Origin: a bacterium BMS3Abin11
Lineage (GTDB): Bacteria > Pseudomonadota > Gammaproteobacteria > BMS3Bbin11
Reading direction: 5' to 3'
Assembly: GCA_002897635.1 (NCBI GenBank)
Contig: BDTD01000028.1
Span: forward strand, 1 to 62,621
DNA length: 62,621 nucleotides
How positions within the stretch are numbered: position 1 is the first letter of the stretch; every line of letters begins with the position of its first letter. This document shows, one piece after another, positions 61,851 through 62,621 of this stretch. The notes beneath the pieces were generated by a model, which was not told the DNA's origin, made no database searches, and saw only the letters and a list, made by a program, of their open reading frames with translations. The translations under genes and the position numbers were made by a program.

Positions 61851-61921
61851 CTTTTGCAATGAGTATTTATAAAATATAACGCCTTGCTCAGCGGCAATTC
61901 AAAGCGGCACATTTTTGCGAA

Positions 61922-61976
61922 TGCAAAACTGGGGGAAGTTCCTCAATTAGGTGAGTGCAAAACTGGGGTAAGTTCC
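61922..61976. repeat. Two direct 21-bp repeats at an IS21-type end
   Basis: TGCAAAACTGGGGGAAGTTCC (61922-61942) and TGCAAAACTGGGGTAAGTTCC (61956-61976) differ at one base, at 34-bp spacing. IS21-family ends carry such multiple transposase-binding repeats. They are read through by the truncated istA frame. Confidence 0.6.
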
Positions 61977-61977
61977 G

Positions 61978-62328
61978 ATAGCTGTAGCTTCGGTTCGGGT
62001 AGGCTTGTGTGTATTCTTCCCACAGCAGGTGCTTGGTTACCCCTTTGCGCCTCAGCTCCTGATGCACCTCGACCCAGTCGGGTAATTCAAAGTCCCCCGT
62101 TGCACGGGTATCGGATGCCGGGTAAAACAGCTCAGCCAGCTGCTGATCATTCAGCTTCTCTATAGCCGCCCAGCTAAGATCCTGTGCCAGCGCTTTGCTG
62201 GTGATTTTCTGTATAACGCCCAGGCTGATTCTCAGGCTGTCCTTTATTTGCCTCATGCTCAGTCCAGCATGAAGGCGTAGTCGTAATACTTCGCGTAATT
62301 GTCGCATTGAAATTCTCTTTGTTGGCAT
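61978..62328 (-). pseudogene. istA: IS21-family IstA transposase, N-terminal fragment
   Basis: About 115 of roughly 500 residues. The start MPTKRISMRQLREVLRLRLH, with AGLSMRQIKDSLRISLGVIQ, is the classic IstA helix-turn-helix; the later block DWVEVHQELRRKGVTKHLLW and PNRSYSY is also IstA. Similarity stops near 61985, where the frame runs into terminal repeats. The DDE domain and IstB are missing, so an internal deletion joined the istA start to the other end. Confidence 0.82.
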
Positions 62329-62384
62329 CACCGTCTCCGATAGAAATCGGGCAGGTTAGCAGTGAATGTTCAATACGTGGAAAA

Positions 62385-62519
62385 GATTCTGATTCATCGT
62401 GAACGGTGATTCTGGTAAAACACTAAAAGTGTTCACGTTCACGCCAGAATCGGTGTTCACCATCAATCAGAATAGGTGTTCACGATGCGCCAGAATCAGT
62501 GTTCACGTTCGACCAGAAT
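62385..62519. repeat. IS21-type iterons (four direct, two inverted)
   Basis: Copies of GTGTTCACGNTNNNCCAGAAT lie at 62429, 62453, 62476 and 62499 (steps 24, 23, 23 bp). Two inverted partial copies are at 62385-62404 and 62408-62423. They lie upstream of istA and fit multiple transposase-binding sites. 62520-62621 contains no gene that I can support. Confidence 0.7.
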
Positions 62520-62621
62520 ATGCATGTGAAATGAAAATTCATGAATAAATGTAGGTGCCTTCAAAATTTGAGGGCTAGAGCGAGGGATGTCACTGACATC
62601 ACCCCCAGGCCAAACCAGGTA

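Noticed and set aside
62385-62519. CRISPR-like array of spaced direct repeats
   Set aside because: Units are back to back at 23-24 bp with no spacers, degenerate and partly inverted, and lie upstream of istA; they fit IS21 transposase-binding repeats.

Overview
The window looks like chromosome from a free-living gammaproteobacterium of moderate GC. The basis is gene content and order: glnA with ntrB-ntrC and a sigma-54/NtrC control region, leuS then lptE-holA-proA-nadD-rsfS-rlmH-maf, ttcA-fdxA, a cytochrome c4-type protein, and small families typical of this class (DUF3301, DUF4389, YjbQ). No rRNA, tRNA or CRISPR array was found. The genus cannot be named from this alone.

Layout. 1-3463: an IS3-family remnant cuts off a 5-oxoprolinase/hydantoinase gene, followed by a DevBCA-type ABC exporter whose ATPase has an altered H-loop. 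3464-4470: an unrecognised exported protein between GGGGTCAGAGTAC-type palindromes. 4466-14349: a leftward block with a DksA/TraR-type regulator and the complete methionine/SAM cycle (metH, metF, ahcY, metK), interrupted by an ABC-2 exporter pair. 14428-24067: ttcA-fdxA, ilvD, ntrC-ntrB-glnA, a CDF metal transporter and engB. 24323-28621: a diheme cytochrome c and small housekeeping genes (radical SAM, DUF3301, DUF465, PHP phosphoesterase, YgjP metallopeptidase, MazG-like).

28750-51500 is the unusual part: about 23 kb, all rightward, much of it with overlapping genes. It holds two paralogous TolC/HlyD/MacB-type tripartite exporters. Between them lie a 7TMR-DISM histidine kinase with a NarL-type regulator, a glycine-rich exported protein, a CsgG-family pore candidate, a small Pro/Tyr-rich secreted protein, a second exported protein with a CsgG/FlgT-like look, and a 1957-residue YD-repeat/RHS protein with a roughly 900-residue non-standard C-terminus. 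No immunity-like gene follows the RHS gene. I read it as a candidate undescribed surface-assembly or secretion system; this is inference from architecture and synteny.

51585-60958 returns to housekeeping (LON-domain protein, YjbQ, DUF4389, leuS, lptE, holA, proA, nadD, rsfS, rlmH, maf). 61221-62621 is mobile: an attC-like site, a YoeB/YefM toxin-antitoxin pair and the remains of an IS21-family element.

Intergenic DNA is rich in small repeats: REP-type palindromes, a 163-bp MITE-like element, heptanucleotide-period repeats that form hairpins, a CGTCATTGCGA-type repeat, and a recurring GGGNACCTCT motif.
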